Of a stretch of 9,684 nt of DNA, positions 1-6,758 are shown in pieces. The stretch's first letter is position 1. Each line of letters begins with the position of its first letter. The stretch is taken from NCBI GenBank assembly GCA_945952175.1, contig CAMFHW010000124.1, forward strand, positions 1 through 9,684. The letters run 5' to 3'. This DNA comes from an uncultured Phenylobacterium sp. Lineage in GTDB: Bacteria > Pseudomonadota > Alphaproteobacteria > Caulobacterales > Caulobacteraceae. The notes under the pieces are model-generated. The model was not told where the DNA came from. It searched no databases and saw only the letters and a program-made list of their open reading frames with translations. The translations under genes and the position numbers were made by a program.

Positions 1-95
1 CCGACGAGCCGGACTTCGAGGCGCCCGGCTACGAAAAGCTCGACGTGCGCGACTACGGCGCCGCGCGGGTGTGGTTCCTGAAGTATCTGGGCTAG
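1..95 (+). CDS. C-terminal end of an unrecognised protein (partial)
   Basis: An open frame enters from the left edge and ends at a TAG at 93-95, giving the last 30 residues, which finish in ...RVWFLKYLG. Codon use is strongly GC-rich, as in the neighbouring genes, and no stop interrupts the frame, so it is most likely the tail of a real gene. The stretch is acidic and aromatic (DEPDFEAPGYEKLDVRDYG) and carries no motif I can assign to a family. The gene converges on the yjhX-like gene, with an inverted-repeat element filling the space between the two stop codons. No function is proposed. Confidence 0.55.
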   Translation, partial: DEPDFEAPGYEKLDVRDYGAARVWFLKYLG

Positions 96-186
96 CCCCC
101 TCACCCCGGCCCTCTCCCCTTGCGGGGGAGAGGGAGCTCGACCTGTTCCTCTCCCCCCCCCGAGGCGGAGAGGTTAGGTGAGGGGG
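96..186. repeat. Nested C/G-rich inverted-repeat element between convergent genes
   Basis: A perfect 10-bp outer inverted repeat (CCCCCTCACC at 96-105, GGTGAGGGGG at 177-186) encloses two hairpins. The first has a 10-bp stem (CCCTCTCCCC at 110-119 with GGGGAGAGGG at 125-134, loop TTGCG). The second has 7-bp arms (CCTCTCC at 148-154, GGAGAGG at 167-173). The element begins on the base after the stop codon of the left gene and ends 4 bases before the stop of the convergent gene. Similar palindromes of the CCCTCACCCC...GGGGTGAGGG type are common between genes in high-GC proteobacteria. It could form a structure at the 3' end of either transcript. A role in bidirectional termination is inference, because there is no U-tract. 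Confidence 0.8.
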
Positions 187-190
187 AGCC

Positions 191-466
191 TCACCACGCC
201 TTCATCGTCGTGCGGTTGTCGAGCTGGCTCCGCAGGTTCACCAGGCCGTCTCGCGTGATGCGATAGGGGCCTCCGCCTTTGCTGGCGATCAGGCGCTTCT
301 TCTTCAGGCTCTTGAAGACGACGAGGTCGCAGTCGGAGAGCCGCCAGCCGTCGCGGGTGATGCACTCGGCGCTGAGGATCGCGCCTTTCGGGTCGCGTTC
401 GATGAGGATAGCGCCGCCCTGGGCGAGCGCGTGCAGCGTGCGTTGCTGCGCTTTGGAGATGTTCAA
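191..466 (-). CDS. YjhX/TopAI-like protein (UPF0386 family)
   Basis: The 91-residue product matches the YjhX family along its length. It has (M)NISKAQQRTLHALAQGG at the start, AEC.TRDGW.L.DC.L.VFK.LK.K.LI in the middle and GPYRIT.DGL.N.R.QLDNR near the end. From memory, E. coli YjhX begins MNLSRQEQRTLHVLAKGG and ends RAQLDNR, so the alignment favours the TTG at 466 as start. A longer reading from another TTG at 493 has no ribosome-binding site and adds nine unconserved residues. E. coli YjhX (TopAI) was reported to inhibit topoisomerase I and to be countered by YjhQ, an acetyltransferase-like protein. No such partner is visible here, although the gene's downstream neighbour is cut off by the window edge. 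Six extra residues follow LDNR. The family call is firm; the toxin role here is inferred from E. coli. Confidence 0.85.
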   Translation of the reverse strand: MNISKAQQRTLHALAQGGAILIERDPKGAILSAECITRDGWRLSDCDLVVFKSLKKKRLIASKGGGPYRITRDGLVNLRSQLDNRTTMKAW

Positions 467-838
467 GCAAGTATCCGGGATCAGGCATGACAATGCGCGC
501 CCGCACTGGGCGCGGACGGATCGGGCCTGGTCGCCGATCAGATGCGAGGCTCCGGTCGGCGGTTAGGCCCGGGCCTCGAACGCAAGCTCAGTCATGCTTC
601 CCCCGAATGGGACGAACGTCATCCTATTGCGGCGCTCGCGCAATGCAACGTCGAATATATTCTTTAGATGTGCTCATGATCATCCGATAAATACTGAAAG
701 TGTGATCGATTGATGGTTTTATGACAAATATATGAAGGCATTGATGGGCTCATAGGCAATATAGACGACTTGCGGATTCATCGTCCGTTAGCTTGCCCCG
801 CCTAGAAAGCTGAACCGTAACCGGTGCGGGATTTCAGT
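467..838. promoter_or_regulatory. Divergent intergenic region with AT-rich patch
   Basis: About 370 bases separate the start of the YjhX-like gene (minus) from the hybrid kinase (plus), so promoters for both should lie here. The part near the YjhX gene is GC-rich. Bases about 645-765 are much richer in A/T than anything else in the window. Visible structure includes a 12-bp palindrome AGGCCCGGGCCT (565-576), an inverted repeat ATTGCG-N7-CGCAAT (626-644), ATGATCAT (676-683) and two copies of ATTGATGG (709-716 and 740-747), 31 bp apart. TTGATGG at 741-747 is followed by GCAATATA at 756-763. This resembles the Caulobacter housekeeping promoter pattern, but the 8-bp spacer is too short, so no start site is claimed. 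I see no convincing small ORF or tRNA. Confidence 0.4.
626..644. repeat. Inverted repeat ATTGCG-N7-CGCAAT
   Basis: Perfect 6-bp arms at 626-631 and 639-644 flank a 7-base spacer, in the gap between the divergent yjhX-like and hybrid-kinase genes. The geometry fits a dimeric-repressor operator or a weak hairpin. No regulator can be assigned, and a match of this size can arise by chance. Confidence 0.3.
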
Positions 839-2422
839 ATGCTCGGCGCGCTCGTAGACCTCATCCAGGGATCGCCTCCCGTCGCGCCGGACCTGCCGGG
901 CGCCAAGGTCTATGAGCGGTTCCAGGCTGAGCCGGACGCGCTCGCCATCGCCGTAGTCGACCAGGAGGGCCGCCCGATCGGCCTGGTGGAGCGCAACGCC
1001 TTCTTCCTGGCCATGGCCGACCACTATGGCCGCGCGCTCTACGCCAAGCGTCCGATCTCGATGCTCATGAACGCCGACCCGCTGGTGGCCGACGCCGATG
1101 TGCTGGTCGCCGATTTCTGCGGCCAGGTCCTGGCCGAGCGGCCTTCGGAGCTGCTGCGCGGTTTCATCGTGACGCAAGGCGGCCGCTACGCTGGCGTCGG
1201 CAGCGCGCTCTCCCTGCTGCAGGCGGTGAGCGCCGCCCACCAGGCGCACGCCGAGGAGATGACGCGGGCCAAGCAGGACGCCCAGGCCGCCCTAACCGCC
1301 AAGTCGCAGTTCCTGGCGGTGATGAGCCACGAGATCCGAACCCCGCTGAACGGGGTGCTGGCCATCGCCGACATTCTGGAGCGCAAGCTCGCCCAGCCGG
1401 AACTGGCGCCCTATGTGCGCAGCATCCAGGATTCCGGCGAGACCCTGTTGCGGCTGCTGACCGATGCGCTGGACCTGTCGCGCGCCGAGGCCGGGCGGCT
1501 GGAGCTGGCCGAGGAGGGCTTCGCCCTGCCGCGGATGGCCGAGGACCTGGCGGCGCTGTGGGGCGCACGGGCCGAGCTGAAGGGCCTGGGGCTGGAGGTG
1601 CGCTACGAGGGCGTGGCCGACCAGTGGGCGCTGGGCGACGAGATCCGGCTGAAGCAGGTGTTCAACAACCTGATCGGCAACGCGCTGAAGTTCACCGAGA
1701 CGGGTGGGGTCGAGGTGATCCTGCGGGCGCGGCGCGACGACATCCATGTGCGGGTCGAGGGCGAGGTGGCCGACACCGGCGCAGGCGTGCCGGAGGATCG
1801 GCTCGGCAGCCTGTTCCAGCCGTTCAGCCAGACCCAGGCCGGGCTGCGCCAGGGCGGGGCGGGTCTGGGCCTGTCGATCTGCCGCCAGCTGGTCGAGCAG
1901 ATGGGCGGAGCGATCCGGGCCGAGCATCGCGCCGGCGGCGGCTCGCGCTTCGTCTTCGAAGTCCCCCTCTACGACGTGCCGGCGCCCGAGGCGGCGGCGG
2001 TCGAGGCGGACGCCGAGGCGGTCGCGACCTCCGGCGGCCTGCACGTGCTGATCGCCGACGACAACCCGACCAACCGGCTGGTCGCCGAGACCCTGTGCGA
2101 CATGTTCGGCTGCACGACCGAGAGCGTCGAGGACGGGCTCCAGGCCGTAGACGCGGTCGCCAGCGGCCGGTTCGACCTGGTGCTGATGGACATCAAGATG
2201 CCGAACCTGGACGGGGTGGGCGCGACGCGCCGCATCCGCGCGCTTGGCGACGGTGCGGCCGACGTGCCGATCCTGGCGCTCACCGCCAACGCCGACCCGT
2301 GGGACGCGGCGAGCTACCTGGCCCAGGGCATGAACGGCGTGGTCGAGAAACCGATCAAGGCCGAGCGCCTGATGAGCGCCATCAGCCAGCTGTTCGACGC
2401 CGAACGCCGCGCCGCGGCTTAG
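839..2422 (+). CDS. Soluble hybrid sensor histidine kinase/response regulator with CBS-like N-terminal module
   Basis: A 527-residue protein. Residues about 34-132 look like a CBS-pair module (VVDQEGRPIGLVER..F, YGRALYAKRPIS.LM, then FIVTQGGRYAGVGS..SLL), of a type I associate with GGDEF/EAL proteins. A short helical linker leads to HisKA with the phospho-acceptor H164 in FLAVMSHEIRTPLNG. The HATPase follows: N-box QVFNNLIGNALKFT (N277, N281), G1 DTGAG at D312, G2 GGAGLGLSI. A C-terminal receiver has acidic residues D407/D408, phospho-Asp D451 in LMDIKMP, T482 and K504. All catalytic residues are present. No signal peptide or membrane helix is seen, so it should be cytoplasmic. ATG 839 is preferred because GGGA sits 7 bases upstream; an in-frame GTG at 824 lacks a good site. 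No separate response regulator adjoins it, so its phosphorelay partner is unknown. Confidence 0.93.
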   Translation: MLGALVDLIQGSPPVAPDLPGAKVYERFQAEPDALAIAVVDQEGRPIGLVERNAFFLAMADHYGRALYAKRPISMLMNADPLVADADVLVADFCGQVLAERPSELLRGFIVTQGGRYAGVGSALSLLQAVSAAHQAHAEEMTRAKQDAQAALTAKSQFLAVMSHEIRTPLNGVLAIADILERKLAQPELAPYVRSIQDSGETLLRLLTDALDLSRAEAGRLELAEEGFALPRMAEDLAALWGARAELKGLGLEVRYEGVADQWALGDEIRLKQVFNNLIGNALKFTETGGVEVILRARRDDIHVRVEGEVADTGAGVPEDRLGSLFQPFSQTQAGLRQGGAGLGLSICRQLVEQMGGAIRAEHRAGGGSRFVFEVPLYDVPAPEAAAVEADAEAVATSGGLHVLIADDNPTNRLVAETLCDMFGCTTESVEDGLQAVDAVASGRFDLVLMDIKMPNLDGVGATRRIRALGDGAADVPILALTANADPWDAASYLAQGMNGVVEKPIKAERLMSAISQLFDAERRAAA

Positions 2423-2560
2423 CCGTCATCCTGGGTCTTGTACCCAGGATCCCTCTATCCACCGCTCTGAGAGCGACGAGTTTCGCAGCTGCCCAGCCTC
2501 TTCATTGGGCGCAAAGTCAGCCGAGAGAGGGATCCCGGGCACAAAGGCCCGGGATGACGG
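2423..2560. repeat. Cloverleaf-like palindromic intergenic element, copy 1
   Basis: The element starts on the base after the kinase stop codon. Its outer arms are CCGTCATCC (2423-2431) and GGATGACGG (2552-2560). Hairpin 1 is CCTGGGT-CTTGT-ACCCAGG (2430-2448). A 10-bp middle stem pairs GGATCCCTCT (2447-2456) with AGAGGGATCC (2526-2535). Hairpin 2 is CCCGGGC-ACAAAG-GCCCGGG (2534-2553). Adjacent stems share one or two bases at their junctions. About 70 bases of less structured sequence lie in the centre. A second copy at 7750-7851 has the same architecture with different stem sequences. I infer a REP/MITE-like non-coding repeat of a type frequent in alphaproteobacteria. It may stabilise or end the kinase transcript, but it has no U-tract. 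Confidence 0.8.
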
Positions 2561-2632
2561 AGGGGCCGAACGCCGCGCCGCGGCCTGAGGGCTTCCCAAC
2601 ATCGCCGTCTCGTCTAGGCTCGCCGCGCAGGC

Positions 2633-2638
2633 GGGGAG
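2633..2638 (+). promoter_or_regulatory. Ribosome-binding site of the POT transporter gene
   Basis: GGGGAG lies 6 bases before the ATG at 2645 and supports that start. The rest of the gap between the repeat element and this gene (2561-2632) holds no promoter I can identify. Confidence 0.6.
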
Positions 2639-2644
2639 CGTGGC

Positions 2645-4015
2645 ATGGCCGAGAACGTGATCGAGGGGCCGGTGGTCCGGGAACGGACCTTCTTCGGCCA
2701 GCCCATGGGGCTCGCCTATCTCTCGTTCACCGAGACCTGGGAGCGGTTCTCGTACTACGGCATGACGGCGCTGCTGGTGCTCTATATGAGCCAGTCGCTG
2801 CTGCTGCCCGGCCACATCGAGAACATCGGCGGGTTCGCCGGCTTCCGCGCCGCGCTGGAGGGCGTGTTCGGGCCGATGACGCCGCTGGCGCTGGCCTCGC
2901 AGATCTACGGGCTCTACACCGGCTTCGTCTATTTCACCCCGGTGTTCGGCGGGTTCATCGCCGACCGCTGGATCGGGCGGCGCGCCGCCGTGGCCCTGGG
3001 CGCGATCCTGATGAGCGCCGGGCACATGGCCATGGCGTTCGACCAGTCCTTCCTCCTGGCGCTCGCCCTGCTGATCGTCGGCTGTGGCTTCCTGAAGGGC
3101 AACATCTCGGCCCAGGTGGGCGCGCTCTATCCGCTGGACGACGGCGAGGGGCGCACGCGCGCCTACGCGATCTATTCCATGGGCATCAATGTGGGCGCCG
3201 TCGCCGGCCCCCTGGCCTGCGGCCTGCTCGCCCAGATCTGGGGCTGGCATGTCGGCTTCGGCCTGGCCGGCGTGCTGATGCTGATCGGGCTCGGCACCTA
3301 TCTCGCCGGCTATCGCTACCTGCCGGAGCAGGGGCCGCGCGCCGCGCCGGAGGCCCGCGCGCCGCTGACGCCGCACCAGTGGCGCGTGACGGCCGGCCTG
3401 CTGCTGGTCATGGCGCTGACCATCTTCCAGTCGATCATCTACTATCAGAACTCCAACATCGCGCTGGTGTGGATCGAGAAGGCGGTGGACCTGAGCCTGC
3501 TGGGCTTCCATGTGCCGGTGGCCTGGTTCAACTCGATCGACCCGTTCGTCAGCATCGTCTTCGTGCCCTTCCTGCTCGGCCTCTGGCGTTGGCAGGACAA
3601 GCATGGGGGGGAGCCCTCCGAGATCGGCAAGATCGCCACCGGCGCCCTGATCGCGGCGCTGGCCAACCTGTTCCTGGTGCTGGCGACCCTGACCGGGCCC
3701 AGGAGCTCGGTGCTGTTCCCGATCGCCTACGACATGCTGCTGGGGGTGGCCTTCCTCTACTACTGGCCGCCGATCCTGGCCCTGATCTCGCGGGCCGCCC
3801 CGCCGCAACTCCGGGCCACCCTGATGGGCAGCGTCTTCCTCACCCTGTTCGCCGGCAACCTGATCATCGGCTGGATCGGCGGCTTCTACGAGAAGATGGG
3901 GCCGACCGGATTCTGGGGCCTGCAGGTCGCGATCGGCGTGGCCGGCGCCATCCTCGCCTTCGCCCTGATGCGACCGCTGGAGCGCCTGCTGCTGCCCGAG
4001 GACAAGGCCGCTTGA
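2645..4015 (+). CDS. POT/PTR-family proton-coupled peptide transporter
   Basis: A 456-residue inner-membrane protein of the major facilitator superfamily, expected to import di- and tripeptides with protons. The POT signature ExxERFxYYG is complete at residues 30-39 (ETWERFSYYG). Other family marks are GGFIADRWIGRR after helix 2 (102-113), GFLKGNI in helix 4 (148-154, K151) and WFNSIDP (294-300), which matches the usual W/Q-x-x-N-P region of helix 8. I count 12 hydrophobic helices: about 21-53, 78-107, 114-132, 135-162, 173-200, 201-226, 248-277, 290-316, 327-349, 356-382, 391-416 and 422-442. Many bacterial POT proteins carry two extra helices between helices 6 and 7, but here only about 20 polar residues (227-247) separate them. 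A GGGGAG site precedes the ATG. The TipAS-type regulator follows 53 bp downstream on the same strand. Substrate is inferred from family only. Confidence 0.9.
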   Translation: MAENVIEGPVVRERTFFGQPMGLAYLSFTETWERFSYYGMTALLVLYMSQSLLLPGHIENIGGFAGFRAALEGVFGPMTPLALASQIYGLYTGFVYFTPVFGGFIADRWIGRRAAVALGAILMSAGHMAMAFDQSFLLALALLIVGCGFLKGNISAQVGALYPLDDGEGRTRAYAIYSMGINVGAVAGPLACGLLAQIWGWHVGFGLAGVLMLIGLGTYLAGYRYLPEQGPRAAPEARAPLTPHQWRVTAGLLLVMALTIFQSIIYYQNSNIALVWIEKAVDLSLLGFHVPVAWFNSIDPFVSIVFVPFLLGLWRWQDKHGGEPSEIGKIATGALIAALANLFLVLATLTGPRSSVLFPIAYDMLLGVAFLYYWPPILALISRAAPPQLRATLMGSVFLTLFAGNLIIGWIGGFYEKMGPTGFWGLQVAIGVAGAILAFALMRPLERLLLPEDKAA

Positions 4016-4018
4016 CCC

Positions 4019-4031
4019 TCACGCCGCGTGA
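4019..4031. promoter_or_regulatory. Small dyad TCACG-N3-CGTGA upstream of the MerR gene
   Basis: Perfect 5-bp arms (4019-4023 and 4027-4031) lie just after the transporter stop codon and about 38 bases before the regulator's start. MerR proteins bind dyads placed between promoter elements and often regulate themselves, so this is a possible operator. I see no clear -35/-10 pair around it, so the assignment is tentative. Confidence 0.25.
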
Positions 4032-4068
4032 TCCCTGAACTCTCGCGTCCGTCAACAGGACGAGGGTG

Positions 4069-4842
4069 ATGAGCGTCTACACCGTGAGCGAAGTGGCGAG
4101 GATCTCGGGCGTCTCCGTCCGGGCCCTGCACCACTATGGCGGGATCGGGCTGGTGAAGCCGGACCACGTCGGCGAGAACGGCTACGGCTACTATGGCCGA
4201 GGCGAACTCCTGCGCCTGCAGCAGATCATGTTCCACAGGGAGCTCGGCTTCCCGTTGGATCAAATCCGCAGGGTGCTGGACGATCCCGGCTTCGACCGGC
4301 TCGCGGCGCTGCGCGCGCATCGGGTGCGGCTGATGGCGGAGGCCCGGCGCTATCGCGACCTGGTGAAGACCCTCGACGCCACCCTCGCCGAACTCGAAGG
4401 AGAAACGGACGTGAGAGAGCAGGCGATGTTCAAGGGCTTCGACCCCGAGAAACAGAAGGAACACGAGGCCTGGCTGGTCGAGCGCTATGGCGAGGGGGTG
4501 AGGCCGCGCATCGACCAGGCGAATGATCGCATCAAAAAGATGAAGCCGGGCGAGTTTGCCGCCGGGGCGGCGGAGTTCAAGGCCATGGAATCTGAGATGG
4601 TGGCGGCCATGATCAAGGGCCTGCCTGCGGATTCGGAAGCGGTGCGCACGATTGTACGCCGCCTCCATGTTTGGGTCGGGAAGTCCTGGGGCCAGCTGCC
4701 GAGCCAGGAATGGTTCTGCTCTCTGGCCGCGATGTACCAGGAGAATCCCGACTTCCGCGCCCGGTATGAAGGTCGGGCCAAAGGCCTCACGGACTACATG
4801 ACGGCTGCCATGATAGCCTTCGCCAAGGCGGAGCTGGCCTAG
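4069..4842 (+). CDS. MerR-family regulator with TipAS-like ligand-binding domain
   Basis: A 257-residue regulator. Residues 3-70 form a MerR winged helix (YTVSEVARISGVSVRALHHY, GLVKPD, GYGYYGRGELLRLQQIMFHR, GFPLDQI), very close to the TipA type with its LHHY..IGL signature. A coiled-coil helix spans about 76-112. Residues about 120-257 are a TipAS domain, with LPADSEAVR, HVWVGKSW, MYQENPDFRARYEGRAKGLTDYM and a final amphipathic helix. TipAS domains bind thiopeptides or other ligands and convert the protein into an activator. The Streptomyces TipA ligand-trapping cysteine appears not to be aligned: the only nearby Cys (217) sits several residues later. ATG 4069 follows AGGA (4057-4060) by 8 bases; a GTG at 4066 would add one residue. 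Its last four bases overlap the convergent mutL stop. The ligand is unknown. Confidence 0.9.
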   Translation: MSVYTVSEVARISGVSVRALHHYGGIGLVKPDHVGENGYGYYGRGELLRLQQIMFHRELGFPLDQIRRVLDDPGFDRLAALRAHRVRLMAEARRYRDLVKTLDATLAELEGETDVREQAMFKGFDPEKQKEHEAWLVERYGEGVRPRIDQANDRIKKMKPGEFAAGAAEFKAMESEMVAAMIKGLPADSEAVRTIVRRLHVWVGKSWGQLPSQEWFCSLAAMYQENPDFRARYEGRAKGLTDYMTAAMIAFAKAELA

Positions 4843-6707
4843 CGCCGGCCGAACAGCCGCTCGATGTCGGCGAGCTTGAGCTCCACATAGGTCGGACGGC
4901 CGTGGTTGCACTGGCCGGAATGGGGCGTGGCCTCCATCTGGCGGAGCAGGGCGTTCATCTCCGGCGCGGTCAGGCGGCGGCCGGCCCGGACCGAGCCGTG
5001 GCAGGCCATGGTCGAGCAGACCTCGGCCAGGCGTTCCTTCAGGGCGAGCGCCTGGCCGTTCTCGGCGATGTCGTCGGCGATGTCGCGGATCAGGCCGGTG
5101 ACGTCGGTCTCGCCCAGCAGGGCGGGGGTCTCGCGCACCAGGATGGCGCCGGGGCCGAAGGGCTCGACCATCAGGCCCAGGGCCGCGAGCTCCTCGGCCT
5201 TGGCGGCGACGCGCTCGGCCTCCGCGGGATCGAGCTCCACCACCTCGGGCAGCAGCAGGACCTGGCGGGCGACGCCGCCCTCGTCCATCTCGACCTTCAT
5301 CCGCTCATAGACCAGCCGCTCGTGGGCGGCGTGCTGGTCGACGATGACCACCCCGTCGCGGGTCTGGGAGACGATATAGGTCTCGTGCACCTGGGCGCGG
5401 GCGGCGCCGAGCGGGAAGTCGACGGGGTCGAACACCACCGAGGGTGCGGGCGGCTCGGCCACCCCTGGCGCGCCATAGGCCTGGGCCGTCGGATAGGCCG
5501 TGGGCTCGGCGCGAGCCGAGACCTCGGTGAGGCCGGGGATCGCCTGGGCGACGGCCTGGGCCATCGCATTCGGTTGCCAGCCCCCGGCGCGCCAGGCGGA
5601 GAAGCCCTCGGCCGACGGCTGAGACGGCGGGGCGTAGGCCGGGCGCAGGTGCGAGAGCGCGTCCTCGGCCACCGAGGTCGAGGCCCGGTGGCCGGCGCCG
5701 GCCAGGGTGTGGCGCAGGCCGCCGACGATCAGGCCGCGCACTAGGGCCGGATCGCGGAACCGCACCTCCGCCTTGGCGGGGTGGACGTTGACGTCGACCT
5801 GGTTCGGATCGAGCTCCAGATAGAGCGCCACCAGCGGGTGGCGGTCGCGGGCCAGGAAGTCGGCATAGGCGCCGCGCAGGGCGCCCTGCAGCAGGCGGTC
5901 GCGCACCGGCCGCCCGTTCACGAACAGGTACTGGTGGGCGCTGTTGCCGCGGTTGAAGGTGGGCAGGCCCGCGAAGCCGGACAGCCGCACGCCGTCGCGC
6001 TGGTAGTCGACCTGCAGGGCGTTGTCGGCGAAGTCGCGGCCCATGATGGCGGCCAGGCGCGCGAGCCGTCCGTCGGGGCCTTTCGACTCGGCGGGCAGAC
6101 GCAGGGTGCGACGGCCGTCGAGGTCGAGGGCGAAGCCGACCGCCTCGTGCGCCATGGCCTGGCGCTTGATCTCCTCGGCGATGGCCAGGGCCTCGGCGCG
6201 CTCGGACTTCATGAACTTCAGCCGCGCCGGGGTGGCGTAGAACAGGTCGCGCACCTCGACCCGAGCGCCGTGCGGGCCGGGGAAGGGCGAGGGCGCCACG
6301 GGCGCGACCGCGCCCGCCTCGACCAGGATCATGTGGGCGTCGGCGGAACCGCGGGCGCGCGAGGCGATCGACAGACGCGCCACCGAGCCGATGGACGGCA
6401 GGGCCTCGCCGCGGAAGCCGAGGGTGGCGATGTTCAGCAAATCGTAGTCGCCGGCCTCGTCGGGGCCGAGCTTGGAGGTGGCGTGGCGCTCGATGGCGAG
6501 GGCCAGTTCATCGGGCGACAGGCCGGAGCCGTCGTCGGCGACCAGGATGCGCGACAGGCCGCCGCCGTCCGCCTGGACCTCGACCTGGGCCGCCCCGGCG
6601 TCCAGGGCGTTCTCCACCAGCTCCTTGACCGCGCTCGCGGGTCGCTCCACCACCTCGCCGGCGGCGATGCGGTTGACGGTTTCGGGCGGAAGGCGGCGGA
6701 TCGGCAT
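4839..6707 (-). CDS. mutL: DNA mismatch repair protein MutL (endonuclease type)
   Basis: A 622-residue MutL, the ATP-driven mediator that couples MutS mismatch recognition to strand incision. The N-terminal GHKL ATPase is intact: MPIRRLPPETVNRIAAGEVV, ELVENALDAG with E29 and N33, D58 in ADDGSG, RHATSK (74-79) and GFRGEAL (97-103). The second N-terminal domain has NVHPAKAEVRF with K312. A variable Pro/Ala-rich linker runs from about 345 to 435. The C-terminal domain carries the metal-dependent nickase motif DQHA(X)2E(X)4E at 457-468, ACHGSVRAG (568-576), QCNHGRP (599-605) and a terminal F-x-R (619-621). These features mark a MutH-independent MutL that makes its own nick. The gene ends tail-to-tail with the MerR gene, sharing CTAG, and is divergent from the GumN-like gene with a 51-bp gap. 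Its ribosome-binding site is weak. Confidence 0.98.
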   Translation of the reverse strand: MPIRRLPPETVNRIAAGEVVERPASAVKELVENALDAGAAQVEVQADGGGLSRILVADDGSGLSPDELALAIERHATSKLGPDEAGDYDLLNIATLGFRGEALPSIGSVARLSIASRARGSADAHMILVEAGAVAPVAPSPFPGPHGARVEVRDLFYATPARLKFMKSERAEALAIAEEIKRQAMAHEAVGFALDLDGRRTLRLPAESKGPDGRLARLAAIMGRDFADNALQVDYQRDGVRLSGFAGLPTFNRGNSAHQYLFVNGRPVRDRLLQGALRGAYADFLARDRHPLVALYLELDPNQVDVNVHPAKAEVRFRDPALVRGLIVGGLRHTLAGAGHRASTSVAEDALSHLRPAYAPPSQPSAEGFSAWRAGGWQPNAMAQAVAQAIPGLTEVSARAEPTAYPTAQAYGAPGVAEPPAPSVVFDPVDFPLGAARAQVHETYIVSQTRDGVVIVDQHAAHERLVYERMKVEMDEGGVARQVLLLPEVVELDPAEAERVAAKAEELAALGLMVEPFGPGAILVRETPALLGETDVTGLIRDIADDIAENGQALALKERLAEVCSTMACHGSVRAGRRLTAPEMNALLRQMEATPHSGQCNHGRPTYVELKLADIERLFGRR

Positions 6708-6758
6708 GGTCAGTCAGGCTCTCGCCGCAATATAGGACGATTCCAGCGAGGCGCCCGG

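Noticed and set aside
541..615. A possible tRNA-like stretch around CGGTTAGGCCCGGGCCTCGAA.
   Set aside because: No acceptor stem pairs up, there is no GTTCGAAT-type T-loop, and the symmetry is explained by the 12-bp palindrome alone.
487..690. A 67-codon plus-strand frame in the gap before the kinase.
   Set aside because: No recognisable ribosome-binding site or motif; the Arg-rich composition is typical of spurious frames, and it crosses the abrupt base-composition change.
2426..3808. A 460-codon minus-strand frame opposite the transporter.
   Set aside because: Its product is His/Gln/Arg/Gly-rich with no domain, and it mirrors the codon bias of the real gene on the other strand.
1558..4038. 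An 826-codon open frame running through the kinase, the intergenic repeat and the transporter.
   Set aside because: It is out of frame with two clearly recognised genes, its product is Arg/Gly/Pro-rich with no motifs, and long shadow frames are expected at this GC content.
5781..6758. In-frame upstream extension of the GumN-like gene across the mutL coding strand.
   Set aside because: The extension is antisense to the conserved MutL ATPase domain and low in complexity, while a signal peptide with an upstream GAGG begins at 6759.
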